A DNA stretch of 64,000 bases from Bifidobacterium breve (GCA_945865605.1 CAMBEL010000005.1:1-64000), one strand, 5' to 3'; numbered from the stretch's first letter, positions 39,886-49,229 are shown. Program-made: numbers and translations. The notes: generated by a model not told the origin, from the sequence alone.

Positions 39886-40542
39886 ATGAAGCCTGACCCC
39901 CTGAGGGAACTGCCGTCAGACGCGGTGACGCCCGAACATGGCGCAGGAGTTGTAATCCCGGTGCGCGCGTTTAGATCGGGAAAGCTTCGACTCAAGGATG
40001 CGCTTAGCGACGAAATTCGTGAGGAGTTCGTGCGACAGATGGCGAATCGTGTTGCCGATGCTGCTGGCGATCTGCCAACCGCAATCGTCTCTGATGCTCC
40101 CGAGGTTCGAGATTGGGCCCGCGAACGTGGTGTCGAGATCCTCGATGACCCAGGGACACTCGATAGCGCGGCTATGGCGGGAGCGCTGTGGTGTGAGCAT
40201 CGCGGATTATCGCGCCTCATATTTGCGCACGGCGACCTGCCCTTGGCCGTTCCGGGATCACTCGCGACCTTCGGGTCGAACATCTCTGATCAGGTCGCGT
40301 TCATCGTTCCCTGCCACCGTGAGGATGGCACGAACGTCTTGGCTCTGCCCATCGCCTCCGTCCTACACGACACATCCACCCAGCCCGCCTTCCGGTTCGC
40401 GTTTGGACCCGGTTCCTTCAAACGCCACGAAGCGTCTGCACTCGAAGCCGGACTCGCCGTGCAGATTATTCGAGACCCAGGTTTATGTTTCGATGTAGAT
40501 CTCCCAAGTGACCTCGCAGCGCTCAGTGCGGCAGAAATCTAG
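39886..40542 (+). CDS. cofC: 2-phospho-L-lactate (or phosphoenolpyruvate) guanylyltransferase CofC/FbiD
   Basis: VVIPVRAFRSGKLRLKDALSDEIREEFVRQMANRVADAA, IFAHGDLPLAVPGSL, GTNVLALPIA, FKRHEASALEAG, DVDLPSDLAAL. Confidence 0.85.
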   Translation: MKPDPLRELPSDAVTPEHGAGVVIPVRAFRSGKLRLKDALSDEIREEFVRQMANRVADAAGDLPTAIVSDAPEVRDWARERGVEILDDPGTLDSAAMAGALWCEHRGLSRLIFAHGDLPLAVPGSLATFGSNISDQVAFIVPCHREDGTNVLALPIASVLHDTSTQPAFRFAFGPGSFKRHEASALEAGLAVQIIRDPGLCFDVDLPSDLAALSAAEI

Positions 40543-40544
40543 AT

Positions 40545-41270
40545 ATGTACGCAGACCTCAGTTTTCCCAGTTCCGCGCTCGCCATCGGCGCACATCCCGA
40601 CGATATTGAATTTGGATGCGGCGGGACGCTGGCCAAGTGGGCCGCTGTAGGTTGCGAGGTTCACATGCTGGTGTTGACCGACGGCTCCAAAGGGACGTGG
40701 AACCCGTCGGACGATCCCTCAATGTTGATAGACCACCGTAAAGTCGAAGCCCTTGCCGCAGCGACGGTTCTCGGCAACTGCGAATTGCATTGGGCCGGGC
40801 TCATAGATGGAGAACTCTCCGCAACCGCAGCCGAACGGGAACACATCGTGCGCGCGATTCGTGATATCCGGCCCGAGGTACTACTTGGACATGATCCATG
40901 GAAGCGCTATCGCTTACATCCAGACCATCGTCACGCAGGCTGGTTGACGGTAGACGGCGCCGTAGCTGCACGCGATCCGCACTTCTTTCCCGAAGTCGGT
41001 AATTCGCCCCACAGACCAAATCACCTCCTCTTGTTCGAAGCCGATGAACCGGATCACACGGAATCGATCGATGCTTCGCTGTCTACGAAGATCGCCGCTC
41101 TGACATGCCACCGCAGCCAATGGCAAACAACTATGGGTATTGACGCCGGGAGTGAAAATGAGGCATTGCAACACGAAGCCTTTGCCGAGCGCGTTACCGC
41201 TGATGCACAAGCCGCAGCAGTTGCCTCCGTCTACAACGTGGGCGAAGCGTTCCGGCGACTTGTCCTCTGA
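40545..41270 (+). CDS. PIG-L family deacetylase (LmbE-like)
   Basis: ALAIGAHPDDIEFGCGGTLAKWAAVGCEVHMLVLTDGSKGTW, RLHPDHRHAGWLTVDGAVAARDP. Confidence 0.92.
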   Translation: MYADLSFPSSALAIGAHPDDIEFGCGGTLAKWAAVGCEVHMLVLTDGSKGTWNPSDDPSMLIDHRKVEALAAATVLGNCELHWAGLIDGELSATAAEREHIVRAIRDIRPEVLLGHDPWKRYRLHPDHRHAGWLTVDGAVAARDPHFFPEVGNSPHRPNHLLLFEADEPDHTESIDASLSTKIAALTCHRSQWQTTMGIDAGSENEALQHEAFAERVTADAQAAAVASVYNVGEAFRRLVL

Positions 41271-41274
41271 ACGC

Positions 41275-41306
41275 GATTTGGGGAGGCCCGAAGGCCTCCC
41301 CAAATC
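41275..41306. terminator. Bidirectional intrinsic-terminator-like hairpin
   Basis: Perfect 14-bp stem GATTTGGGGAGGCC - CGAA - GGCCTCCCCAAATC between convergent genes. Confidence 0.88.
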
Positions 41307-41330
41307 TAACTCCGAAGAGTGTCGACGTAA

Positions 41331-41669
41331 TTAGCGACGCTTTGCAGCCTTACGCTTGGCCGGAGCCTTGCGCTTGGCAGGAGCCTTACGCTTTGCGGGA
41401 GCCTTACGCTTTGCGGGAGCCTTACGCTTTGCGGCCTTCCGCTTAGCTGGGGCCTTCTTTGCGGCCTTACGCTTGGCAGGAGCCTTGCGCTTTGCGGGAG
41501 CCTTCTTAGCGGCCTTCCGCTTAGCTGGGGCCTTCTTTGCAGCCTTACGCTTGGCAGGAGCCTTGCGCTTTGCGGGGGCCTTCTTTGCGGCCTTCCGCTT
41601 AGCTGGGGCCTTGCGCTTTGCTGGAGCTTTTTTTGCGGCCTTGCGGGTCCTTCTTTTTGCTGGAGCCAC
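41331..41669 (-). CDS. Free-standing Lys/Ala/Pro-rich histone-H1-like protein (AKKAPAKRK repeats)
   Basis: Almost the whole protein is KAPAKRKAAKKAPAKRK repeats; GTG at 41669 preceded by AAAGGTGG SD, so start probably 41669 rather than 41678. Confidence 0.82.
   Translation of the reverse strand: MAPAKRRTRKAAKKAPAKRKAPAKRKAAKKAPAKRKAPAKRKAAKKAPAKRKAAKKAPAKRKAPAKRKAAKKAPAKRKAAKRKAPAKRKAPAKRKAPAKRKAPAKRKAAKRR
41340..41660. repeat. Degenerate tandem coding repeat (KAPAKRK/KAAKKAPAKR units)
   Basis: Recurring GCCTTACGCTTGGCAGGAGCCTTGCGCTTTGCGGGAGCC-like units on + strand. Confidence 0.9.
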
Positions 41670-42293
41670 TAGTACCACCTTTCTACGGTGTTTTATCTAA
41701 TCGGTAATTGCTTCTGTCTGAGGACACACCGAACGCCACACAGTGGTGATGTCGATGATCTCCTCGTAACCACGGTGCCACTCACACTCGCCAGCACTCG
41801 GCTGCGCGAGGTTCGTTGCCACCGCGAACTTAGGGATCGACTGACAAACTTCGCCATCGTCAATTTTGTGATCAACGTGGTTTCAGTTGTTCAGTGTCGT
41901 TATCCCTCGGCATGGAGTGCACTCCGCTGCACTTGCCACGCCTAGTTGTGAAGGACGAGACCTGCCTTACGCATCACCTCCGCAGTGTGTCTCACCGGAC
42001 ATCGTACGCAAAATCTCACGAAGGTCAAGCATTACCTTCATTGCGTCTTCCGAATTCGGTTCATCACACCGCTCACTCGTAAACGAATATAAATGTCAAC
42101 CACTAACTAACTACTGTCTGTCCGCGTTAATCGTGCGAACAACATGAGCGTTACACACACCCGTCGTCATTTCGCGGATACCCACAATCGCTCGCGAACA
42201 TTCGCAAAATGTGCGAGCCACTAAAGCGTTGCCGTCACAACACGAGCAACATTCGCAACGCGCGTTATTCAACGACGCGCAACAGGTACATCC

Positions 42294-42323
42294 AATTACG
42301 CCCCTCACAATTACGCCCCTCAC
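42294..42323. repeat. 15-bp perfect tandem duplication
   Basis: AATTACGCCCCTCAC twice in succession. Confidence 0.9.
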
Positions 42324-42340
42324 GTCGACTGCGACGCACT

Positions 42341-42373
42341 ACACGAGTCCGGGATGCGTTCCCGGACTCGTGT
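42341..42373 (-). terminator. Hairpin downstream of tRNA-Glu
   Basis: ACACGAGTCCGGG-(loop)-CCCGGACTCGTGT, 13-bp perfect arms. Confidence 0.8.
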
Positions 42374-42377
42374 TTTG

Positions 42378-42450
42378 TAGCCCCGAGCAGATTCGAACTG
42401 CCGTTACCGCCTTGAGAGGGCAGCGTCCTAGGCCACTAGACGACGGGGCC
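42378..42450 (-). tRNA. tRNA-Glu (CUC anticodon)
   Basis: GGCCCCGTCGTCTAGTGGCCTAGGACGCTGCCCTCTCAAGGCGGTAACGGCAGTTCGAATCTGCTCGGGGCTA; anticodon loop CTCTCAA; CCA not encoded. Confidence 0.93.
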
Positions 42451-42488
42451 TTGCTTGTCCTCCGGGTATTGATGCACCCGGCACCCAG

Positions 42489-42560
42489 CTCGGGGGGGAG
42501 GACTCGAACCCCCAATTACAGGACCAGAACCTGTTGTGTTGCCAATTACACCACCCCCGA
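42489..42560 (-). tRNA. tRNA-Gln (CUG anticodon)
   Basis: TCGGGGGTGGTGTAATTGGCAACACAACAGGTTCTGGTCCTGTAATTGGGGGTTCGAGTCCTCCCCCCCGAG; anticodon loop TTCTGGT. Confidence 0.93.
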
Positions 42561-42600
42561 ATGGGACACGAGATATTAGCCCGCGATCGGCCAACCTCAC

Positions 42601-44055
42601 CTACCCCAAGCCTCCACCTAGGCGGACGCGGACAGCGTCGAGCCGAGCCAACGCACGGTCGCGTCCGAGCAAGTGAATGGCTTCGAAGAGGGGAAGTCCC
42701 GCATGACGACCTTCGATGGCGACGTAGAGCAGTGACATAACTTTGCGCGGCTTGAGGCCAAGAGCCTCGATCACTCCTCGCACATCGGTACCACCAGCTC
42801 CAGCCTCCGCGGTCCACTCACATGTGGTGATGTGCGCATGTACCGCGTCGAGCACCTCCATGCCACGTTCAGAAGCCGCGACCTTTTCCCATGAGTCTGG
42901 AGAGATTGAGAAGTCCGCATCACCGACGAACAAGAAATCCGCCTGATCGACGAGCGCTTTGATAGTGGTCGCTCGTTCTTGTCCGAGCCTCGCCGCCGCT
43001 ACCGCCAACTCGCGATTCGACTCTTCGCCCCATCGTGCTCGAACGGCATCGACTACCAATGCCTCGAGTTGATCCGTGGCCAGAGCTCGAATGTGTTCGC
43101 CATTCATCCAGTCGAGCTTTTGGTAATCGAAGAATGCTGCCGAGTGTGTTACGCGACCGATGTCGAACTCTGTAATCAGTTCCTCGCGAGTCATCACCTC
43201 ACGCCCGTCTTCAGGAGCCCATCCGAGCAGTGCCAGGTAATTCACCAACGCGTCAGGGAGAAACCCCGAGTCACGGAATTCTTCGAGAGCAACGGCTCCA
43301 TGGCGCTTAGACAACTTCGCTCGATCGGCACCAACCAATAGCGGGAGGTGCCCGTACTCGGGGCTTCCATCGATGCCCAGGGCTTCCCGAATCGCTAATA
43401 CCCGATGCGTCGAGTCGAGCAGATCTTCGCCTCGGAGCACATGGGTGATGGCCATTTCGGCGTCATCAACGGCGTTGGCGAGAAAGAAAACCGGGCTGCC
43501 GTCCGAGCGCACAATCACGAAATCAGCAATCGTTGACCACTCAACGGTCACCTCTCCTCTCACTAAATCGGTGAACGAACTCACGCCCTCATCAGGGGTA
43601 CGGAACCGAATTGACCTGGGCCGACCTTCGCCTGCCAATGCGGCGCGTTGGTCGCTGTTCAGATCTCGACATCGCCCGTCGTATCCGGGCGATCGCCCAT
43701 CGGCGCGGGCAACATCATTTCGGGCGCTTACTTCCTCTGGGGTGCAGTAGCACTCATAGGCGCGGCCCGAAGCGAGGAGGGTGTCCGCCGCGGCCGCATA
43801 CCTGTCAAGTCTGTCGCCCTGCAGAAATGGACCTTCGTCCCAGTCCAGGCCGAGCCATGTCAACGTGTCTTGGATGCCAACAATCCATTCTTCCCTGGAA
43901 CGCGCGGCATCGGTATCTTCAATTCGAAGGACAAAGGTCCCACCGTGGTGGCGCGCGAAGAGCCAGTTGAATAGTGCCGCTCTGGCAGACCCGACGTGCA
44001 AATAACCCGTAGGCGCGGGCGCGAACCGGACGCGCACAGCGCGTGAATCGGTCAC
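42601..44055 (-). CDS. gltX: Glutamyl-tRNA synthetase
   Basis: VRFAPAPTGYLHVGSARAALFNWLFARHHGGTFVLRIEDTD, ADRAKLSKRHGAVALEEFRDSG. Confidence 0.95.
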   Translation of the reverse strand: MTDSRAVRVRFAPAPTGYLHVGSARAALFNWLFARHHGGTFVLRIEDTDAARSREEWIVGIQDTLTWLGLDWDEGPFLQGDRLDRYAAAADTLLASGRAYECYCTPEEVSARNDVARADGRSPGYDGRCRDLNSDQRAALAGEGRPRSIRFRTPDEGVSSFTDLVRGEVTVEWSTIADFVIVRSDGSPVFFLANAVDDAEMAITHVLRGEDLLDSTHRVLAIREALGIDGSPEYGHLPLLVGADRAKLSKRHGAVALEEFRDSGFLPDALVNYLALLGWAPEDGREVMTREELITEFDIGRVTHSAAFFDYQKLDWMNGEHIRALATDQLEALVVDAVRARWGEESNRELAVAAARLGQERATTIKALVDQADFLFVGDADFSISPDSWEKVAASERGMEVLDAVHAHITTCEWTAEAGAGGTDVRGVIEALGLKPRKVMSLLYVAIEGRHAGLPLFEAIHLLGRDRALARLDAVRVRLGGGLG

Positions 44056-45194
44056 GGTTTTATCTCGTCTAAGAGCCGTCTCGCGACAACAACTCGCTGG
44101 ATCTGATTAGTGCCCTCATAAATCTGCGTGACCTTCGCATCGCGCATCATGCGCTCCACGGCAAACTCGGTCGTATACCCGGCGCCACCAAGAATTTGGA
44201 CCGCATCTGTGGTCACACGCATCGCAATATCTGAGGCAAACAACTTGGCCATCGACGAGATCTTCGATACCCCAGCGTCGCCGGCATCGACCATTGCACA
44301 TGCCCGGTACACCAGGGTGCGCGCGGCCTCGACTTGCGTAGCCATATCCGCGAGCATGAATTGCAGACCCTGGAAGTCGGCTATCCGCTTCCCGAACTGG
44401 CGGCGTTCGGTGACATACCGGGTCGCTATGTCGAGAGCACCCTGAGCAATGCCTACAGCTTGCGCACCAACAATCGGGCGCGAGGTGTCCAACGCTCCCA
44501 TGGCATAGGCGAATCCCTGTCCTTCAGAACCGATCAAACAGTCCGCAGGCACAATCGCATCGTCAAATAACAGTTCGCCGGTCGGAGAGCCGCGCATGCC
44601 CATCTTGTGTTCAAGCTTTCCAATCGAAAACCCTGGCGTGTCCTTAGCTACCGCGAACGCGCTGATCCCTCTGCTTCCAGCATCCGCATCCGTCTTAGCA
44701 AAGACCGTGTACACGTCAGAAATACCGGCATTGGTAATCCATGACTTCCGTCCGTTGAGTACGAAATTGTCTCCATCGCGAACGGCGCGCGTCGACATGG
44801 CCGCCACATCGCTACCGGCTTCAGGCTCAGAGAGGCAATAACTGGCTTGCCACTCCCCGCTCGCGACACGCGGAACGATCCTGCGAGCAAGTTCTTCGGA
44901 CCCATGCTTGACGATGGGAGTTACACCGAGGCGCGATATCAGCACGAACAGAGAAGCGGATCCGCAGACGCGAGCCACTTCTTCGACGACGATCGCGTAT
45001 GCGAGCGCTCCGCCTCCATCGCCGCCGAGGTGTTCAGGATAAATCGCACGCACAAGACCCGAGTCCCGATATGCCTGAAAAGATGCCCACGGGAACGATG
45101 CGTCGCTATCGGCCGCTGCAGCGTTCGGCTCAATCTGAGTCGTCGCTACCCGCCTTACAACTTCCCGCAATGCCTCAAGCTCATCGGAGAGCAT
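44052..45194 (-). CDS. Acyl-CoA dehydrogenase
   Basis: YCLSEPEAGSDVAAMSTRAVRDGDNFVLNGRKSWITNAG, MRDAKVTQIYEGTNQIQRVVVAR; start could also be GTG at 45206. Confidence 0.92.
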   Translation of the reverse strand: MLSDELEALREVVRRVATTQIEPNAAAADSDASFPWASFQAYRDSGLVRAIYPEHLGGDGGGALAYAIVVEEVARVCGSASLFVLISRLGVTPIVKHGSEELARRIVPRVASGEWQASYCLSEPEAGSDVAAMSTRAVRDGDNFVLNGRKSWITNAGISDVYTVFAKTDADAGSRGISAFAVAKDTPGFSIGKLEHKMGMRGSPTGELLFDDAIVPADCLIGSEGQGFAYAMGALDTSRPIVGAQAVGIAQGALDIATRYVTERRQFGKRIADFQGLQFMLADMATQVEAARTLVYRACAMVDAGDAGVSKISSMAKLFASDIAMRVTTDAVQILGGAGYTTEFAVERMMRDAKVTQIYEGTNQIQRVVVARRLLDEIKP

Positions 45195-45208
45195 AAAGAG
45201 GCCCACGG

Positions 45209-45694
45209 TCAGTCGCCGCCGACTGGTTGAACCAGCGCAGACAAAGGAACGGTGTCCGCAACCGCGCGACAGACCGAGTACTCGTGCGCCGCTCCTCGAA
45301 CGGTTCCCGCCCTCAATTCCCAACGCGCTGACAATGCGTCATCCGAGTAGCCGAGCACGCCCATCGCGACTTCAACGTCTTCATTTATCGGTGCACGACT
45401 TAGGGCGCCCGCTCGCTTCATCGCTACCGCTCCAATTACGGCAATCGCGTCTTCAGCATCTTCGTGCGGCGCAAGGCACAGGTCGTCGCGGCGCCGGTTT
45501 GCCAATGTGAGCGCGTAGCCAGTGCTCGGTCCTGGAGTACCAAGAAGCGCACCCTCTGGCTGAGCGGAAGACAGATCGCCAGGGCGATCTGCGCGCCAAC
45601 CGACACTCGGCGGCATGTGCACACCAGGAGCGAGGTTTGGCGCCTGGCGAGGCTCCTCATCGAGGGTGGTCGGTACGTACGGATCAGTTGGCAT
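45209..45694 (-). CDS. Uncharacterised protein in the cimA-ACAD interval
   Basis: MPTDPYVPTTLDEEPRQAPNLAPGVHMPPSVGWRADRPGDLSS..., tightly packed in the operon; start trimmed so it does not overlap cimA. Confidence 0.65.
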   Translation of the reverse strand: MPTDPYVPTTLDEEPRQAPNLAPGVHMPPSVGWRADRPGDLSSAQPEGALLGTPGPSTGYALTLANRRRDDLCLAPHEDAEDAIAVIGAVAMKRAGALSRAPINEDVEVAMGVLGYSDDALSARWELRAGTVRGAAHEYSVCRAVADTVPLSALVQPVGGD

Positions 45695-45705
45695 CAGAAG
45701 TGTTG

Positions 45706-47325
45706 CTACCCGCGCTTGGATGCTTGTAGCAAGCCGTAGACAAGAGAATCGGACAATGCTTGCCAACTCGCTTCAATTATGTTCTCGCTGACGCCGATTG
45801 TCGTCCAAGTCTCTTCGCCATCGGTGGAGTCGAGCAACACGCGGGTAACGGCTCCTGTCCCCTTGTTTGTATCCAAGACCCTGACCTTGTAGTCAGTAAG
45901 ACGGAGCAGATCGAGCGCCGGATAGAGACCACCTAGCGCCTTACGGAGGGCCCGGTCGAGCGCGTTCACGGGACCGTTGCCTTCGGCGGTCGCGGTCACC
46001 GGTTCTTCGCCGATAAACACTTTGATGGTTGCTTCGGTAGTGACGCCATCTGGAACATGACCCGACGATGGAGCTGGACTCGTGTCATCTGTCACGACCG
46101 TGAACGATTCGACCCTGAACCATTCTTGTTCCCAGCCAGAAACGCGGCGCATGAGAAGTTCGAGAGACGCGTCTGCAACCTCGAAGTGGTACCCCGCATT
46201 CTCGAGTTGCTTAAGCGTGTCAACAACTTCGTTTACCGTCGGGCCATCAAGTTCGAGGCCAAGTTCGGCTGCCTTGAGAAGAATCGTCGAACGGCCTGCG
46301 AGTTCGGAAAGCACGAACCGCGTCCCATTCCCGACGAGATCCGGCTGCACATGTTCGTACGCGTCCGGGCGTTTTACGATGGCGCTCACATGAAGGCCGG
46401 CTTTGTGCGCAAACGCAGAGCTCCCGACATACGGTGCTTGCGGATTGAGTGTCATGTTGACCAACTCCGCGACATGGTGAGCGACGGGCGTGATGCGCTC
46501 CATGCGGTCCGGAGGAAGTGTCTCTACACCCATTTTGACCGAGAGATTAGGAATAATCGTGATGAGATTGCAGTTGCCCGTGCGCTCGCCATATCCGTTG
46601 ATGGTCCCTTGAACCTGAGTGGCACCCCCGCGCACGCCGGCCAGCGCGTTGGCGACTCCGCATCCGGCGTCATCGTGTAGATGAACGCCAACTGCAACAT
46701 CGGACCGGAAGTAATCGATCACTTCCGCGACAATGCGTTCGACCTCGAACGGCAGTGCCCCGCCATTCGTGTCGCAAAGGACAAGCCGGTCTACGCCCGC
46801 CGTGACCGCTCCCTCCAAGACTCGCAGGCTGAACTCTGGGTTGGCTTTGTAGCCATCAAATAGATGTTCGGCATCGAAGAGCACCTTGAGCCCATGTGAC
46901 TTGAGGTACGCGATTGATTCGCTCACCATCGCTACGCCCTCATCGAGCGTTGTTCCGAGTGCTTCTGTTACGTGATAGTCCCAGCACTTTCCGACGATGC
47001 AAACAGTCCCAGTCCCCGCTTCGACGAGATGCCGGAGCGTGTCATCTGAATCAACCTTGCCCTTGATGCGACGGGTCATTCCAAACGCGACAAGCATCGA
47101 CGTGGTTAGGTTGAGTTCCTTAGGAGCGCGCCGGAAGAACTCGTCATCCTTTGGATTAGAGCCTGGCCATCCTGCTTCGATGTAGTCGACGCCTAGCCAG
47201 TCGAGTTGCTCTGCAATCCGCAACTTGTCATCGACTGTTAGAGAGATTCCTTCGAGTTGCGCGCCATCACGCAAAGTCGTGTCATATATCTCAACCCGCG
47301 AAGGCAGGACAATCTCAGCCGACAT
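45706..47325 (-). CDS. cimA: (R)-citramalate synthase
   Basis: VEIYDTTLRDGAQLEGISLTVDDKLRIAEQLDWLGVDYIEAGWPGSNPKDDEFF; LDRALRKAL regulatory domain. Confidence 0.92.
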   Translation of the reverse strand: MSAEIVLPSRVEIYDTTLRDGAQLEGISLTVDDKLRIAEQLDWLGVDYIEAGWPGSNPKDDEFFRRAPKELNLTTSMLVAFGMTRRIKGKVDSDDTLRHLVEAGTGTVCIVGKCWDYHVTEALGTTLDEGVAMVSESIAYLKSHGLKVLFDAEHLFDGYKANPEFSLRVLEGAVTAGVDRLVLCDTNGGALPFEVERIVAEVIDYFRSDVAVGVHLHDDAGCGVANALAGVRGGATQVQGTINGYGERTGNCNLITIIPNLSVKMGVETLPPDRMERITPVAHHVAELVNMTLNPQAPYVGSSAFAHKAGLHVSAIVKRPDAYEHVQPDLVGNGTRFVLSELAGRSTILLKAAELGLELDGPTVNEVVDTLKQLENAGYHFEVADASLELLMRRVSGWEQEWFRVESFTVVTDDTSPAPSSGHVPDGVTTEATIKVFIGEEPVTATAEGNGPVNALDRALRKALGGLYPALDLLRLTDYKVRVLDTNKGTGAVTRVLLDSTDGEETWTTIGVSENIIEASWQALSDSLVYGLLQASKRG

Positions 47326-48232
47326 GCTCGACCCAGTCCTTATATCGATCCGTCTTGCCTCGGACCGCCTTCGAAAACTCGGCGGCGATGGCGGTTGTCT
47401 TGGGACCCGGGCAAGGGATGCTGCGATCGTCCACGGAATTCACGGCGCTAATCTCGGCAGCAGTCCCGCAAACGAACAATTCTTCGGCTACGTAGAGATC
47501 GCTGCGCGTCAAAGTTGCTGCTCGCACCGTATACCCGAGGTCCCTGGCGATCGTCACTACTGAATCCTGAGTAATGCCTTCAAGGGCACCCGCGCCTGGG
47601 GGCGGCATGATCAGTTCATCTTTCCGGCCGCAGAAGAGATTCTCGCCAGTGCATTCGCTCACGTCACCTGTTGGGTTGAGCATGATCGCCTCGTCATAAC
47701 CCGCCTTGAGCGCTTCTACTTTGGCGAGGGACGAGTTGACATAGTTGCCCGTCGTTTTTGAAGTTGGCGGCATCGTGTTTGGGTCATGACGGTTCCATGA
47801 ACTGACCTTCATGCGCACGCCTTTGGTGACGGCATCGTCACCCAGATACGCGCCCCACGGCCAACATGCGATCGCAACATCCACACTGCAAGGAATTGTG
47901 TTTAATCCCATTTCCCCATAGCCGTAATAGGCAATCGGGCGGATGTAGCACGACGGGAGACCAGTGGATCGCACCGTAAGTTTGATCGCGTCAATTATTT
48001 CGTCGACCGTGTATGGGATATCCATCATCATGATTGCGGCGGACTCGAATAGGCGCACCACATGGTCCGTAAGTCGGAATACGGCTGGGCCGTCATCGGT
48101 TTCGTACGCGCGAATTCCCTCGAACACGCCGGTTCCGTAGTGCAGCGTGTGCGTCAGGATGTGTATCTGGGCTTTATCCCAATCGACTAGTTCGCCGTTC
48201 ATCCAAATCTTGTCGGTCTTTTCAATGGACAT
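47315..48232 (-). CDS. ilvE: Branched-chain amino acid aminotransferase
   Basis: KIWMNGELVDWDKAQIHILTHTLHYGTGVFEGIRAYET, YIRPIAYYGYGEMGLN, ECTGENLF. Confidence 0.93.
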   Translation of the reverse strand: MSIEKTDKIWMNGELVDWDKAQIHILTHTLHYGTGVFEGIRAYETDDGPAVFRLTDHVVRLFESAAIMMMDIPYTVDEIIDAIKLTVRSTGLPSCYIRPIAYYGYGEMGLNTIPCSVDVAIACWPWGAYLGDDAVTKGVRMKVSSWNRHDPNTMPPTSKTTGNYVNSSLAKVEALKAGYDEAIMLNPTGDVSECTGENLFCGRKDELIMPPPGAGALEGITQDSVVTIARDLGYTVRAATLTRSDLYVAEELFVCGTAAEISAVNSVDDRSIPCPGPKTTAIAAEFSKAVRGKTDRYKDWVEHVG

Positions 48233-48236
48233 TGCG

Positions 48237-49229
48237 TCACACCCTCTCTGCGATATGGGAGCCAATCTCGGCTGTACTACCTAAAACGTCGTCACTCTCA
48301 TTCACGGCGCTCGCTACTCGCTGAGCCGCCTTGGTCTCGCCTAGGAACTCAAGCAGCATCCCTGCGCACAAGATTGCTGCGCGAGGGTCCGCTGCACCGG
48401 TTCCGGCGATATCTGGCGCCGACCCATGGACCGGCTCAAACAGGGACGGCCCAGTGCGTGAGGGATTGAGGTTACCGGATGCGGCGCGCCCGATCCCTCC
48501 TGCAATCGCCCCTCCGAGGTCGGTGAGAATGTCTCCGAACAGGTTGTCCGTGACAATCACGTCGTAACGCTCGGGCCGTTGGACGAAGTGGATACAAGCT
48601 GCATCTACGTGGTCGTAGCCAGTTGTCACACTCGGAAACTCGGTGGCTACGGCGTCGAACGTGCGCTGCCAGAGGTCGCCCGCGAAGGTAAGGACGTTCG
48701 TCTTGTGTACGAGCGTCAGATGCTTACGCGGCCGAGATTCGGCAAGTTCAAACGCATAGCGGATACACCGCTCGACACCGAATCGCGTATTAAGCGAGCC
48801 TTGCGTTGCTACCTCTTGCGGAGTGCCCTTGCGAAGGAACCCACCTTCTCCGAGGTAAGTCCCTTCGGTGTTTTCGCGAATCACAATCATGTCGACACCA
48901 TCGTTCAACGGGCCAGCGGGTGCAAGGAACGGACGCAGGTTTACGAATAGGTCGAGTTCAAATCGCAAACGAAGCAGGAGTCCGCGCTCAAGCACACCTG
49001 GTGGCACATCGGGTGTGCCAATGGCACCAAGCAAAATAGCGTCCATAGATCGCAACTCTTCGATCGTCTCATCAGATAAAACCTCGCCGGTAGCCAAGTA
49101 CCGAGTGCCACCTAGGTCGTATGTAACCGGCTCGTACGCGACGCCCGTTGAATCGACGACCTTCAACGCTTCGGCAATGACCTCAGGGCCAATCCCGTCT
49201 CCACCGATGACCCCAATGCGATAAGTCAC
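48237..49229 (-). CDS. leuB: 3-isopropylmalate dehydrogenase
   Basis: [79 protein letters not shown] start at 49229. Confidence 0.9.
   Translation of the reverse strand: MTYRIGVIGGDGIGPEVIAEALKVVDSTGVAYEPVTYDLGGTRYLATGEVLSDETIEELRSMDAILLGAIGTPDVPPGVLERGLLLRLRFELDLFVNLRPFLAPAGPLNDGVDMIVIRENTEGTYLGEGGFLRKGTPQEVATQGSLNTRFGVERCIRYAFELAESRPRKHLTLVHKTNVLTFAGDLWQRTFDAVATEFPSVTTGYDHVDAACIHFVQRPERYDVIVTDNLFGDILTDLGGAIAGGIGRAASGNLNPSRTGPSLFEPVHGSAPDIAGTGAADPRAAILCAGMLLEFLGETKAAQRVASAVNESDDVLGSTAEIGSHIAERV

Noticed and set aside
39864-40283. N-terminal extension of the plsC ORF (378 aa in track)
   Set aside because: Overlaps divergent cofC; conserved PlsC sequence begins at MDVAYTLALAALFPPLHAGVKW (39863).
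41340-41660. Repeat block considered as a CRISPR array
   Set aside because: Units are contiguous, degenerate and in frame with Lys/Ala/Pro codons; no spacers and no cas genes.
41356-41700. ORF on + strand encoding AGALRFAGALRFAGAF repeats
   Set aside because: Exact antisense of the Lys-rich repeat gene; the minus frame has an SD and biologically sensible composition.
42001-42027. Possible minus-strand promoter TTGACC ... TACGAT for the histone-like gene
   Set aside because: Spacer is only 15 nt and no other support; too weak to call.
42211-42579. 122-aa + strand ORF ending GGRTRTPNYRTRTCCVANYTTPEWDTRY
   Set aside because: Antisense read-through of the two tRNA genes, a common spurious protein.
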